DNA of 64,000 bases from Dactylosporangium roseum (GCF_025264685.1 NZ_CP073721.1:1231001-1295000), one strand, 5' to 3'. Numbered from the stretch's first letter, positions 1-8,235 are shown. Notes: a model not told the origin generated them from the sequence alone. Program-made: numbers and translations.

Positions 1-1323
1 CCGATCGCGCTTGATCTTGCCCTTGAGTGGGCCCTGCGGGGCACGAACCGCTTCCGCGATGACGTACTGGCAGATCCGCTGGTCGACGCCGGTGTGCAGG
101 TCCCGGCGCTGGCCCATCGTCAGCTCGGTCGGCTGGTCCAGTGTTTCGGCGACCGCCCGCGCGCCGGTCTGCCCGGGGTCGGACAGCAGCATCGTCACCG
201 GCAGGCCGACACCGGCGGCGACCATCATCGCCAGCGGCCGGCCAGACTCCGAGTCGATCGTCGCGCCCGACTTCGGAATGGCCTCAAGGGTGTGGCCGAC
301 GCCGGTGACGGCAGTGGCACCGACCGCGTTCGGGTCGCCGTCGCCCGGATAGCGGGGCCCGGCGGCCGTCACCGCCGCCCGGATCTGCCGGGCCTGCTTA
401 GCGCCGTCGGCGGTTGCTCGCCAGGCGAACTTCGACAGGGCGGCGACGAGCGACGCCCACTGCTCCAGGAACACCTTGTATGCCCTGGCCCAGTTGATGA
501 CGCTGTACAGGTCGGGGATGCCGTGCTGCCAGTGCTCGGGCCGGTTGACGTCCACGTGCAGCATCGGCGCGTCCCAGGCCACGTCGACCGTACCGAACCG
601 TTTCGGCCTGGTCGCCGGCCGGTAGTTGACCGCCGGGTACAGGCGTTCCCGCTGGATCTGCTCCTTGTTCCCGCTGGCCGGGTCGAGGGTTTCCTCGATC
701 CAGATGCGCCGGTAGTACCAGGGCTCGGTGCGGTCCTCGGGGTTGGTGATGATGTCGTCGATCTCGTCGGCGAGGACCACGCGGACCTGTACCTCGCCGG
801 TCAGTGGGCGGGTGAACAGGGTGAGGAAGTATGCACCGTCGGTGGCGAGGGTGTGTTCGAGGCGGTCGCGGGCGGCGGCACCGGTGTAGGCGCGCTGGTT
901 GCCCTCATCAGTGAGGAACGCGGAGACGACCGCCTGGACGTTCTGCTCCCCGTCGTGGCCTTTGCCGTTGGCGCGGGCGGTGATCTGCACGCCCTGGCCG
1001 TGGATGTAGGCCGACCGCAACTGCGTCGCGCGGACCAGCAGGGGGTTGGCGACGGCCATCAATCGGCAGACCGACCGCATCTGGCGGCGGCCGGCCGGCG
1101 TGAACTCCTGCTCTGTCAGCGCGGTGAACCGCTGCCAGCCGGGGTCGATGAGCCGTTGCTCCAGCTCGGACACCGACTCCCGTAGCGGCGCGCTGTCCTG
1201 TAGGCGCCGCTCGGCGAGCTCGTAGTTCCGGGCAGCGACGACCAACTGGGTGCGGGCGTCGGCCTCGGTGAACTGGGCGGCGGCAGGCCGGCGGCGGTTG
1301 CGGGAGCGGCCCAACGTCGACAC
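1..1323 (-). CDS. Phage portal protein, C-terminus cut by window edge
   Basis: The frame is open for 441 codons from a GTG at 1323 to the window edge. It begins 8 nt after the large terminase stop, the usual terminase-portal order. The protein has an Arg-rich start, a mixed alpha/beta body with motifs such as PGWQRFT and RLMAVANPLL, and a Trp/Tyr-rich middle (EPWYYRRIW). It reads like actinophage portal proteins. Portals form the ring at one capsid vertex through which DNA enters and on which terminase docks. The assignment rests on resemblance plus synteny. Prohead protease and capsid genes should follow to the left. Confidence 0.8.
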   Translation of the reverse strand, partial: MSTLGRSRNRRRPAAAQFTEADARTQLVVAARNYELAERRLQDSAPLRESVSELEQRLIDPGWQRFTALTEQEFTPAGRRQMRSVCRLMAVANPLLVRATQLRSAYIHGQGVQITARANGKGHDGEQNVQAVVSAFLTDEGNQRAYTGAAARDRLEHTLATDGAYFLTLFTRPLTGEVQVRVVLADEIDDIITNPEDRTEPWYYRRIWIEETLDPASGNKEQIQRERLYPAVNYRPATRPKRFGTVDVAWDAPMLHVDVNRPEHWQHGIPDLYSVINWARAYKVFLEQWASLVAALSKFAWRATADGAKQARQIRAAVTAAGPRYPGDGDPNAVGATAVTGVGHTLEAIPKSGATIDSESGRPLAMMVAAGVGLPVTMLLSDPGQTGARAVAETLDQPTELTMGQRRDLHTGVDQRICQYVIAEAVRAPQGPLKGKIKRDR

Positions 1324-1331
1324 CCCCGGTT

Positions 1332-2804
1332 CTACCAGGGGCTGATGCTGCCCTCTGCCTCGTACTGGTCGGGGTCTTCGTAGACGTCGGCACTGTCCGG
1401 CGGGGTAGCGGTCGCGGTCAGCATCAGCGCGTCGGCTCGGTCAGGCGATGGAAGGCCGCGACGCTTCATCTCATCCTTCGACTCGATGACGATCTGACCC
1501 CGCGACGTGTACTTGAACCGCAGCGAGCACAGTTGCGAGGCAAGCTCGTCGTCTTCGGGGTCCAGGTCGATGTCGCCCTGCTCAAACCGTTCCCTGAGGC
1601 CCCAAAACCACTCGGCCCGTGCATTGAGAAAATGCTCGGTGTCGATGGCGCTGGCGCCGGACTGCATGTCGACGACGTCGTATCCGAGCTCGGCGAGCCG
1701 ATCGACGACGCCAGCCCCGACGCCAATGCCGTCGACGCGGATTTCGTCGACGGCATTGTCCTGTGTGGCGGCGATAACCTGGCCGGTGGTCGTCATCGTG
1801 TCCTGCTGGACGTGGTCGCCGATGATGCGGGCGACCGGTCCCCGGCGGTGTGCAAAGACCGTTCGGTCGGAGCCGTATCGGGCGACATCGACGCCGAGGA
1901 TGCTGTACGGCCCGGGTGCGAGGTCGCGGTTACGGGCGGCCTCCACCCAGCGCGGCGGGATGAGCACGTCCTCGGAGATCTCCGGGAATTCGCCGAGTAC
2001 CTTCGCGATGTAGCGGGGCGAGGTGACGCCCCACCTGCGGCGCTTGTCCTCCACCCAGTCGGGGGAGAGCATGAGGGGCCGGAGCGAGTCGGGGATGTCT
2101 TCGCCGGTGAAGTTGGGGGTGTCGAACGCAGAGACAGTGATGACGTTCCAGCCGGAGCCCGGCTTGCAGATGTCCCCGAATTCGGTGTTCGGATCGTCCG
2201 GGTTGCCGATGGCGAGGATGTGGACGTCGTCGGTGGTGGTGATTGCCTCGACGGCGGTCCATAGCTGTCGCGGGATGCCGCACGCTTCATCGACAATGAC
2301 GAGCATGTGTCGGCGGTGGAAGCCTTGGAAGCCGTGCTGGTCGTTGTTGGCCGGCTTCCGGCCCCTGCCCACCAGTTTGCCGTTGTCGAGTTTCCACTGG
2401 TCCGAGTCGAGCACCCGGCCGGGCAGCTTGTTTCCGCGTGCGTCAGCCACCATGGCGGCGTCGCGGATCTCTTCCCACAGAAGGTCATGAACCTGCGGGT
2501 ATGTGGGGGCGGTGGAGATCACGATGCCGTTGTCTTCGCCGTACGTATCGACGAACCACGCTGCGATTCGCGACGCCACCCGGGTCTTGCCCATGTTGTG
2601 ACACGACTTGACTGCGGTCTTTTTGTGGGTCGCGACCGACTCGGCGACCTCGCGCTGCTTCGACCACAGGAACTCGCCGAGCTTGTCCCGAACCCATGCG
2701 ACGGGGTCGGTGAGGTATGGGCTGGGTGGCTTGGGCTGGAATGCTTCGGCGAGCTTCTGGAGGGCGAGGCGTTCGAGCGGCGACAGTTGCGGGGCGATGG
2801 TCAC
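1332..2804 (-). CDS. Phage terminase large subunit
   Basis: At 490 aa this has the normal length for a packaging motor with ATPase and nuclease domains. In the ATPase half, the Walker A-like CHNMGKT ends at residue 74, Walker B VIVDEA lies near 169-174 and a coupling motif ILAIGNPDDP near 196-205. In the RNase H-like nuclease half, acidic residues sit at LGVDVARYGSD (Asp306), RVDGIG (Asp358) and SPDRADAL (Asp455/458). The start is a GTG at 2804. It is the first gene after the terminator at 2980-3006, so it probably heads the late operon, although I see no convincing promoter in 2805-2979. Confidence 0.95.
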   Translation of the reverse strand: MTIAPQLSPLERLALQKLAEAFQPKPPSPYLTDPVAWVRDKLGEFLWSKQREVAESVATHKKTAVKSCHNMGKTRVASRIAAWFVDTYGEDNGIVISTAPTYPQVHDLLWEEIRDAAMVADARGNKLPGRVLDSDQWKLDNGKLVGRGRKPANNDQHGFQGFHRRHMLVIVDEACGIPRQLWTAVEAITTTDDVHILAIGNPDDPNTEFGDICKPGSGWNVITVSAFDTPNFTGEDIPDSLRPLMLSPDWVEDKRRRWGVTSPRYIAKVLGEFPEISEDVLIPPRWVEAARNRDLAPGPYSILGVDVARYGSDRTVFAHRRGPVARIIGDHVQQDTMTTTGQVIAATQDNAVDEIRVDGIGVGAGVVDRLAELGYDVVDMQSGASAIDTEHFLNARAEWFWGLRERFEQGDIDLDPEDDELASQLCSLRFKYTSRGQIVIESKDEMKRRGLPSPDRADALMLTATATPPDSADVYEDPDQYEAEGSISPW

Positions 2805-2979
2805 CGCCGGCCACCTCGCTCAGTCGACGCCGAGGGTCGGGCCCTGCCGGACTTTGGGGGGAACAGGCAGGACCCGACCGTGGCGCGCGACCGCCCACCC
2901 CTCGAAGACGGTCGGCGCCGCCCGGCACATCGCGGCTGATCCGACCCCGAAGCAGGTCAGCGGCGGTTCCCGGGGCATG

Positions 2980-3006
2980 AAAAAAGCCCCGCATGGTGGC
3001 GGGGCT
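2980..3006 (-). terminator. Rho-independent terminator ending the early/middle operon
   Basis: Read on the minus strand, a 7-bp GC stem (GCCCCGC / GCGGGGC) closes a 6-nt loop and is followed by six T. It sits 29 nt after the stop of the small HTH gene and before terminase. It should therefore separate early/middle transcription from the late genes. Confidence 0.85.
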
Positions 3007-3034
3007 TCCTAGCGCTGTACATAATCCAGCACCA

Positions 3035-3247
3035 TCAGTCGCGGACTTTACTGGACGGCCTAGCGTTTTGTCTAGGCACCATGCCGCAGAGTGCTTTGTC
3101 GACGTCCTCGCGCCGATAGCGGACGCTGCCGTCGGGGTGCCGATAGCGTCCCCAGTGCTCGGCGCTTGCCATCTTGTAGACCGTCGACTTCGCTACCCCG
3201 TAGATCTGAACGATCTCGTTGACAGTTGCGTAACCGAATCCGGGCAT
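3035..3247 (-). CDS. Small helix-turn-helix DNA-binding protein, AlpA/excisionase-like
   Basis: This 70-aa protein has one winged-HTH of the MerR/AlpA/excisionase kind: VNEIVQIYGVAKSTVYKM near residues 9-26, then a wing (RYHPDG-like, RYRREDVDKAL). The ATG at 3247 has the upstream sequence GGTGAGG and lies inside the 3' end of the GIY-YIG gene (55-nt overlap). It is the last gene before the terminator. It could be an excisionase, a late-gene regulator or a small-terminase-like DNA binder; the sequence does not decide. Confidence 0.75.
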   Translation of the reverse strand: MPGFGYATVNEIVQIYGVAKSTVYKMASAEHWGRYRHPDGSVRYRREDVDKALCGMVPRQNARPSSKVRD

Positions 3248-3873
3248 GTCGCCTCACCGCTCTGCACAAGGTCTTCAATGTGGGACCGGAGGCGTGACGA
3301 CAGCCTGAACCACTCCGTTCGTGGCGTGCGTTCGGCGGCGAACCTGCGGTGGTAGCTCTTTTCTACCTCGTAGGAACCGGGGATGGTGTGGATCACCGCT
3401 CCTGGCGGGAGGTTGATCGCCATAAAGCGCTCGATCAGGTTGGTTGTCGTCCCGATCTTTACCTGGTCCCCGACGAGCGCGAAGTAGACCACCGGTTCAT
3501 GCTTCCTCGGCCCCAGTTCTGCTGGGTGAACAGCAGGTGCAGAGTCTAGCCGAACCAACCAGTCCGGCTTGTTCGGCTCACTGTCGAACGTCGTCTTGTA
3601 CTCGCGGCCAGCCCGGACCCAACTGGAGGGTGGGTAATTCGCATAGGTGTCAGGTAGGAGCGCCAGCGTCATCTCCTGGACGTGGGCGCCGCAGAGCGGA
3701 ACGACCTCAGTGCGTTCGGCGGCCAGGTCGCAGCCCGCCGCTGCGCATCGGATGGTTTCGGCTTCATGTGCGACTACACGGACGCCTGCGCCACATCCAC
3801 ACCTGAAGGTGCCCTTCGGAATGGCGCGAGGCTTCATCTCCCGCGAGCAAACGCAGGTCACGGTAATCTGCAT
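3193..3873 (-). CDS. GIY-YIG (T5orf172/MUG113-type) domain protein with Cys-rich N-terminus
   Basis: The ATG at 3873 is chosen because AAGGAG lies 7 nt upstream; this gives 226 aa. The N-terminal ~60 residues hold paired cysteines (TCVCS, RCGCGAG, CAAAGC), probably zinc-binding. Residues ~135-215 match the T5orf172 branch of GIY-YIG nucleases: VVYFALVGDQVKIG, then TTNLIERF, and a His/Arg/Glu-rich tail (YHRRF, TEWFRL). The first motif is YFA rather than GIY, as is common in this branch. A nuclease or DNA-binding role in the phage is inferred. Confidence 0.7.
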   Translation of the reverse strand: MQITVTCVCSREMKPRAIPKGTFRCGCGAGVRVVAHEAETIRCAAAGCDLAAERTEVVPLCGAHVQEMTLALLPDTYANYPPSSWVRAGREYKTTFDSEPNKPDWLVRLDSAPAVHPAELGPRKHEPVVYFALVGDQVKIGTTTNLIERFMAINLPPGAVIHTIPGSYEVEKSYHRRFAAERTPRTEWFRLSSRLRSHIEDLVQSGEATCPDSVTQLSTRSFRSTG

Positions 3874-3896
3874 TCGTCGACTCCTTACAGTCGGCT

Positions 3897-3928
3897 GAAC
3901 CCCGGGTGTTACAGCACCTCCGGGGTTC
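3897..3928 (-). promoter_or_regulatory. Intergenic hairpin upstream of the GIY-YIG gene
   Basis: On the minus strand GAACCCCG pairs with CGGGGTTC. Beyond a 2-nt bulge, GGTG pairs with CACC around the loop CTGTAA. No T-run follows, so it is more likely an attenuator or RNA-processing element than a simple terminator. It lies 24 nt before the GIY-YIG start codon. Confidence 0.5.
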
Positions 3929-3962
3929 GCTAATTCTCTCTCAAATGCGTATCTACCTGTGA

Positions 3963-4763
3963 CTATGCTGCGGCCTGCAGCATGCGCCGGCCGAGCTTCA
4001 GCCACTGCGACGCCGGCCACTGGTGCTCGTCGTCGTGGTTGCACATGATCTGCGGCGGGAGCCGGTCGCCGTCACGCCGCAGGATCGTCCACAGGTTTCC
4101 GGGGCACGGTTCGCTGTCGTCGACCTTCTCAGGGCAGGCCAGGTACCGTTCGCCGTTCAGGCCGGGCAGCTCGAACACCCGCACCCCCGTCGGGAACGCG
4201 GTCCGATGCGCCTCCCGGGACAGATCCCGAAGTGCGGCGGCATGCTCGCCGGCGCGGTCGTGGGCGGCGAGCCAGTCGGCGGACCGGGCGACCAGCCGGG
4301 CGAGCGCCGGCACCCGGAACGTGTGCCGGGTGCGGATGGTGGCGGGCATGGGGCCGATGAACCCGTGCGGACGCTCGGCGATGGTGGTTGTGGTTTCGGT
4401 TGGCCAGCCGAATCCGCGCTGGCTGCAGACGAGCCGGGCGAGCTGGTTGAGCAGCGTTTCGATGTCGCGGCGGACGGCGGCGGCGCGCAGGTTGAGGTTG
4501 ATGTTGGGGTTGCGGTTGCCGCCGGTGGTGCGTTCTCCGGGCTGTCCGGTGCGGTGGAGGGCGAGGGCGAGCTGCCGGTGTCGGGCGGCGATGGTGAGGG
4601 TGTCGATGCCGATACAGCGGGTGTGGTGGGTGCAGAGTTTGAGACCGTCGGCGGCAAGTCCGGGGAGGCAGCCGTGGCATTTGGTGCGGTCTGGGCAGGT
4701 GTCGGTGTGCCGGTTGGGGATGGTGCAGGCTGTGACGGCGCACAAAGGACGGGGGTTGCGCAT
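3963..4763 (-). CDS. Hypothetical phage protein with Cys/His clusters
   Basis: This 266-aa protein is not assigned to a named family. The N-terminus has a zinc-finger-like cluster (CAVTAC, CPDRTKCHGC, CTHH) in residues 8-50, and the C-terminus a second one (CPEK, EPCPG, CNHDDEH). The middle is Arg/Ala-rich and helical. The last part (QWPASQWLKLGRRM) resembles small helical DNA-binding modules. An approximately 108-nt gap separates it from the gene upstream. Confidence 0.65.
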   Translation of the reverse strand: MRNPRPLCAVTACTIPNRHTDTCPDRTKCHGCLPGLAADGLKLCTHHTRCIGIDTLTIAARHRQLALALHRTGQPGERTTGGNRNPNINLNLRAAAVRRDIETLLNQLARLVCSQRGFGWPTETTTTIAERPHGFIGPMPATIRTRHTFRVPALARLVARSADWLAAHDRAGEHAAALRDLSREAHRTAFPTGVRVFELPGLNGERYLACPEKVDDSEPCPGNLWTILRRDGDRLPPQIMCNHDDEHQWPASQWLKLGRRMLQAAA

Positions 4764-4871
4764 GTTCGACTCCTGTATCCGCTGGTGACGCGTACGATCG
4801 GCGGATCAAGAGCGCTGGGTGGCGGGCTTGGTGGGCGGCGTCCGGCGGGCAGGTCGGGCGCCGTCTTCGTG

Positions 4872-5117
4872 TCAGGCGTCGTTGAAGCGGTACGTGACTG
4901 CGTCCGGTAGCGGCTGGCGTGCGCCGTAGGCCCGGACGCCGGAGAAGATGCTCGGGTTCGCGTCCTCCAGCTCGCCGGCACACAGCGAACACAGGTCGAT
5001 CGGCGCGCTGTCGCTGACTTCGCGGTCGGTGAGTAGCCTCGGCGGCCAGCATCGCCACTGTCCGCTGGAGTCGTTGTCACAGTCGGGCATTTCGCAGGTA
5101 GGAACGTCAGCCGTCAT
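4872..5117 (-). CDS. Small Cys-rich hypothetical protein
   Basis: This is an 81-aa protein with CEMPDCDN near the start and CSLCAGE in the middle, spaced like a treble-clef or zinc-ribbon fold. No family is recognised. It lies in the chain of minus-strand small genes. Confidence 0.6.
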   Translation of the reverse strand: MTADVPTCEMPDCDNDSSGQWRCWPPRLLTDREVSDSAPIDLCSLCAGELEDANPSIFSGVRAYGARQPLPDAVTYRFNDA

Positions 5118-5135
5118 GGCTCTCCTCGGCAGGTG

Positions 5136-5447
5136 TCAGAGACCGGCGACGATGGGGCCGTCGTCGGGGCGGATGTGCCGCCAGCACACCCACTGCTCGG
5201 CGTGATGGCAGTCGGCGGTCGTCAGCGCCGGGTTGGACGTGCACGGGATCGGCTCGGGCGCGTCCGGCCCGCCGGTTTCGAGCACCGCATATACGACCTC
5301 GGCGGCGTTCAGCGGCTGCCCGCAGCGGGGCACGGCGCACGGGTCGCCGGGGCGCGGCATGCTGCCGTGGTCGGCGGGTGTGGTCGACGCCCACGCGTTG
5401 AGCAGCGGGTACGTCTTCGTGTGCGTGCGGGTGATCGTTCGGATCAC
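5136..5447 (-). CDS. Small hypothetical protein with four-Cys/His core
   Basis: This 103-aa protein starts at a GTG (5447) that overlaps the upstream stop (GTGA), the pattern throughout this operon. CAVPRCGQPL, PCTSNP, CHHAEQWVCWRH form a likely zinc site. No function is recognised. Longer upstream reading frames were discarded because they lie over the next gene. Confidence 0.6.
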   Translation of the reverse strand: MIRTITRTHTKTYPLLNAWASTTPADHGSMPRPGDPCAVPRCGQPLNAAEVVYAVLETGGPDAPEPIPCTSNPALTTADCHHAEQWVCWRHIRPDDGPIVAGL

Positions 5448-5695
5448 TGCGCACGCTCCGCGCGGAGCCGGGCCAGTGCGGCCGCGTAAATCTCGTCCCG
5501 CCGGGCGGCGAGGGCCGTGATTTCGTCGTCGCCGACCGGCTCGGCAAGGTGACCGTATTGGCGATGCCAGTCGAGCCACGCCTGGAGCTCCGCCTTGTCG
5601 CGCGCCGTCACCATGCTTGCAGCAGTCACGCCGACGAGCTGACACACCCGCTCAGCGGCTTTCAGGCGCTGCTCCAGGTCTTCGATGCTGACCAT
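5444..5695 (-). CDS. Small helical hypothetical protein
   Basis: This 83-aa, mostly alpha-helical protein has a heptad-like N-terminus (IEDLEQRLKAAERV) and a second amphipathic helix at the C-terminus (AALARLRAERAQ), suggesting a coiled coil. It overlaps its neighbours on both sides. Its function is unknown. Confidence 0.6.
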   Translation of the reverse strand: MVSIEDLEQRLKAAERVCQLVGVTAASMVTARDKAELQAWLDWHRQYGHLAEPVGDDEITALAARRDEIYAAALARLRAERAQ

Positions 5696-5967
5696 GTCGA
5701 CCCTCCTCGGTCGCTGTTGGGTTCGTTGTCGCTGGTCAGGGCAGCGAGTTCGGCCTCAGCGGCACGTCTCTCGTCGTCGGTGAGGTCGCCGCGGCGCAGC
5801 CACTGCTCGGCCAGGAGGATCTGCTCCCAGCGGGGCAGGGTCTCGTCGATCTGCGGCAGGACAGCGAGCGGCGTCCGGGCGCACAACGCGTCGCGGCGGT
5901 GCCTGCTGGGCTCGCAGCCGTCGTCCTCGGTGACGGTGCCGTCCGGCAGGTGGATCAGCGTGGTCAC
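5662..5967 (-). CDS. Small acidic hypothetical protein
   Basis: This 101-aa protein starts at GTG 5967, overlapping the previous stop by 4 nt. It has a short beta-rich start (TTLIHLPDGTVTEDDG) and a helical body (LPRWEQILLAEQWL, DDERRAAEAELAAL). It overlaps the next gene by 34 nt. No family is recognised. Confidence 0.55.
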   Translation of the reverse strand: MTTLIHLPDGTVTEDDGCEPSRHRRDALCARTPLAVLPQIDETLPRWEQILLAEQWLRRGDLTDDERRAAEAELAALTSDNEPNSDRGGSTWSASKTWSSA

Positions 5968-6242
5968 GGCATTCGCTCCATCAGGTGCCAGACGAGCGCG
6001 CCGCCGGGGACGATCGCGGTCCCGACGTGCTGGACGGGTTCGGTGACCGGCTGGCCGGTGCCGTACACCCGCAGCGTGCGGGTGACCGCCGTCTCCGGCT
6101 TGGCGTCGGAGTGCAGCGTCCACACCTCGACGACATGCGGGTCGCGGGTGGCGACGTGCACGATCGGCCCGGGTAGCGGCACGTCGTGCCAGGCGTCGTC
6201 GACGGGGATCGTGTGGCGCAGCACGAAGCTTGCTGCGGTCAC
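5964..6242 (-). CDS. Small beta-rich protein, DUF7352-like
   Basis: This 92-aa protein has the pattern VLRHTIPVDDAWHDVPLPG and VEVWTLHSD, then a C-terminal GGALVWHLME. This resembles the DUF7352 family of actinophages (recognition from memory, not searched). GTG at 6242 overlaps the preceding stop. Its role is unknown. Confidence 0.6.
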   Translation of the reverse strand: MTAASFVLRHTIPVDDAWHDVPLPGPIVHVATRDPHVVEVWTLHSDAKPETAVTRTLRVYGTGQPVTEPVQHVGTAIVPGGALVWHLMERMP

Positions 6243-6517
6243 GGCGTCACCACCGGCTCGTATGCGGCGACGAACTGCTCGTCGGTCATGCGCACGTACC
6301 CGCCGCCCGGGTGGGTGACGACCCAGTCGCTTTCGCGGACGAGCACCCACGTCGAGTGCGGCGCAGCCAGCAGTTGTGCGGTCGCGTCGGGGTCGTCGTC
6401 GCTGGGCTCGTCAAGCCGCCAGAAGTCGGGGCACAGCTCACGGACGTGGGCATCGTTGTCGCCGAGCCACTGCCGGCCACGGACATGGGTATGACGAGAT
6501 GCGTAGGTGTCGTTCAC
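6239..6517 (-). CDS. Small hypothetical protein
   Basis: This 92-aa protein starts at GTG 6517. It is acidic and Trp-rich (CPDFWRLDEPSDDDPD, STWVLVRESDWVV, GGGYVRMTDEQF). It is translationally coupled to both neighbours by 4-nt overlaps. No family is recognised. Confidence 0.55.
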   Translation of the reverse strand: MNDTYASRHTHVRGRQWLGDNDAHVRELCPDFWRLDEPSDDDPDATAQLLAAPHSTWVLVRESDWVVTHPGGGYVRMTDEQFVAAYEPVVTP

Positions 6518-6780
6518 GGTTTGATCTCCTCTCGGGGAATCGGTCGGGGTTGGGCAGCCTCGTGCCCGGCGGCCCAGCCGCGGAGACGGGCGGCCTGAAT
6601 GAGCGCGAGCAGCCACGCGGCGAACAGTGGCCCGCGGACGAGACCAACCGCGACGAGCAGCCGTTCGTCGGTTGCGGCACTGCTGGCGGTCCGGGCGGCC
6701 ACCCACAGGGCGAACCCGACCGCGAACGCGACAAGCCACCGGCGGGCGGTCCGCTCCGCTGCGGCTGCCCGGGGTGTCAC
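6514..6780 (-). CDS. Small membrane protein with two predicted helices
   Basis: This 88-aa protein has hydrophobic stretches at about residues 15-33 (WLVAFAVGFALWVAA) and 41-62 (LLVAVGLVRGPLFAAWLL), with an Arg-rich N-terminus and a charged tail. It starts 4 nt inside the end of the Fic gene. It could be a Fic partner or merely a neighbour; function is unknown. Confidence 0.55.
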   Translation of the reverse strand: MTPRAAAAERTARRWLVAFAVGFALWVAARTASSAATDERLLVAVGLVRGPLFAAWLLALIQAARLRGWAAGHEAAQPRPIPREEIKP

Positions 6781-7259
6781 CGGGGCTCCTGGGCTTGGAG
6801 AGCGGCCACCTCGCGCCGCGGGTCCTCCCACAGGTTCGGCACGTGCACCGGCCTCGGTAGAGTGTCGCGCAGCCAGTTGTAGAGCAGGGTGCCGGTGCGC
6901 CCGTTGCCGTCGCGGAACGGGTGAATCTCCTCGTACTGCCGGAACCACTCGGTGGCCTCGGCCTCGGAGCTGACAGGCTGCCGCTCCAACAGATCGTCAA
7001 GTGCGGCAGGCACGAGATCGTGATGCATCTTGACGTCCCAGCCGACCCGGACGCCGGCCTTGCGGAACCCGCCGCGGTTCTTGCGGGGTTCGACGAGCCG
7101 GCCGAGGGCGAGCACATCCCGGACCGTGATCGGCTTGAAGCGGTGCCGGTGGGCGTACCGCCACGCGTCGACCATGTCGGCGACGGACACCTCGCCGGAC
7201 TGCTGCCACGAGCATTCCTCGGCGCAGTAGCGGACAACCTGGGCCGTGACGATGCTCAA
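6777..7259 (-). CDS. Fic/Doc-family protein (probable AMP- or phospho-transferase)
   Basis: This 160-aa protein carries the active-site motif HPFRDGNGRTG near residues 112-122. It supplies the catalytic His, the Mg-binding Asp/Asn and the phosphate-binding Gly/Arg. The last family residue, normally Arg, is followed here by TLLYNW. The body (ADMVDAWRYA, ITVRDVLALGRLVEP) agrees with the Fic fold. Fic proteins transfer AMP or phosphate to host proteins. I see no clear inhibitory (S/T)xxxE(G/N) helix in this protein and no obvious antitoxin beside it. A role in host takeover or as a toxin is inferred. Confidence 0.85.
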   Translation of the reverse strand: MSIVTAQVVRYCAEECSWQQSGEVSVADMVDAWRYAHRHRFKPITVRDVLALGRLVEPRKNRGGFRKAGVRVGWDVKMHHDLVPAALDDLLERQPVSSEAEATEWFRQYEEIHPFRDGNGRTGTLLYNWLRDTLPRPVHVPNLWEDPRREVAALQAQEPR

Positions 7260-7594
7260 CAGGTCACCTCCTCAGGCAGCCAGAACCGGGCCGCCGCCTC
7301 CACGGCCGTAGTCAGGATTTGCAGGGTCGTGGTCGCGGTGAGGTAGTCGCGGTGCCCGCACAGGTTCGGGCCGCATCGGGCGACGTGCTCGGCGAGGTTC
7401 CGGCCGGCGGAGGCGTACGCGGTGAGCAGCGCCCGGTCGCGGGCGATCAGCCGGGCCATGAACTGCCGGTGGCGGCAGTCACAGCCGAACGGGCCACCGG
7501 ACAGCAGGAGAGCGCAGCCGCCGAAATGCCCGCCCTCGTAGAGTTGCTCGGCGCGGTCGAGGGCCTCGGCCAGCCGGGCGGCAAGATCAGTCAT
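7256..7594 (-). CDS. Hypothetical protein, Cys/His-containing (DUF6221-like context)
   Basis: This 112-aa helical protein has CDCRHRQFMARLIARDRALL in the middle and CGPNLCGH later, consistent with a small metal site. It weakly recalls DUF6221-type actinophage proteins, but I cannot confirm this. ATG 7594 overlaps the preceding gene by 8 nt. Confidence 0.55.
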   Translation of the reverse strand: MTDLAARLAEALDRAEQLYEGGHFGGCALLLSGGPFGCDCRHRQFMARLIARDRALLTAYASAGRNLAEHVARCGPNLCGHRDYLTATTTLQILTTAVEAAARFWLPEEVTC

Positions 7595-8081
7595 GGTGGC
7601 CTCCGTGATCGATGCCGAGTTCCAGGGCGATGGCGGCCAGCACCTCGGACGGCGGGATCAGGTCAACGTCGGTCAGGCGCCCGTCGACAGCGTCGGCCTG
7701 GTGTGCGACGCACAACTCGACGACGGCGCGCAGGGCGGCGAACACCTTCGGCGGATCGTCACGCAGCCCGTACCAGGCCGGGTCGCAGCGGGTCAGGACG
7801 CGTTCGTGCAGGCGCCGCCGGTCGCGGGGGAGCGGTTCGGCGGCCGCCGGGGCCTCGGCGTCGGGTCGGTTCGCGGCGTGCCACCGGTCCGGGCAGCCGC
7901 CGGCGGCGCCGGCGTCGAGGATGGTCCGACAGGCTGGACAGCCGAACGGCTGCTCCTCGTACGGTCCGAGCCGGTGGTGGCACAGGCAGATGCACGCCTG
8001 GTCGTCGCAGCCGTCGAGGCCGTTCGCGCACCGCATCGACGTATAGCCCCACAGGCCAACCGAGGTGTGAACGTCAGCCAC
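7587..8081 (-). CDS. Hypothetical zinc-ribbon protein with RCDPAWYGL repeat domain
   Basis: GTG 8081 (164 aa) is preferred because it overlaps the stop of the upstream 53-aa gene. The N-terminal half is Cys-rich (CANGLDGCDD, CICLCHH, GCPACRT). The C-terminal half, LHERVLTRCDPAWYGL then ALRAVVELC, is clearly related to the N-terminus of the protein encoded at 8772-9740. The two genes therefore share a duplicated module. Its function is unknown. Confidence 0.6.
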   Translation of the reverse strand: MADVHTSVGLWGYTSMRCANGLDGCDDQACICLCHHRLGPYEEQPFGCPACRTILDAGAAGGCPDRWHAANRPDAEAPAAAEPLPRDRRRLHERVLTRCDPAWYGLRDDPPKVFAALRAVVELCVAHQADAVDGRLTDVDLIPPSEVLAAIALELGIDHGGHHD

Positions 8082-8235
8082 GGGCACCTCCGGGCAGTTC
8101 GACGTTCTGCCCCCAGCCGCAGCGCAGGCACCACACCGTCGCGGTGTGTGAGTGCACACCGCGCGGGCCTCCGCGACCCGCCCCGCAGCGGGGGCACTCG
8201 CGGATATCCCACTGGTCGCGGATCGGCTCAGCCAC
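8074..8235 (-). CDS. 53-aa zinc-ribbon protein
   Basis: GTG 8235 to TGA 8074 encodes a tiny protein with two CxxC knuckles (ECPRCGAG and WCLRCGWG), the spacing of a rubredoxin-like zinc ribbon. It overlaps both neighbours by 8 nt in the style of the operon. This supports it as a real gene although it is short. Confidence 0.65.
   Translation of the reverse strand: MAEPIRDQWDIRECPRCGAGRGGPRGVHSHTATVWCLRCGWGQNVELPGGARG

Noticed and set aside
94..1185. Long plus-strand frame over the portal gene
   Set aside because: It is the mirror of the portal coding frame in high-GC DNA, with Arg/Gly/Val-rich sequence and no motif.
2817..2978. 52-codon minus-strand frame between terminator and terminase
   Set aside because: Its ATG lies in the terminator tail, it has no ribosome site and its residues have no family pattern.
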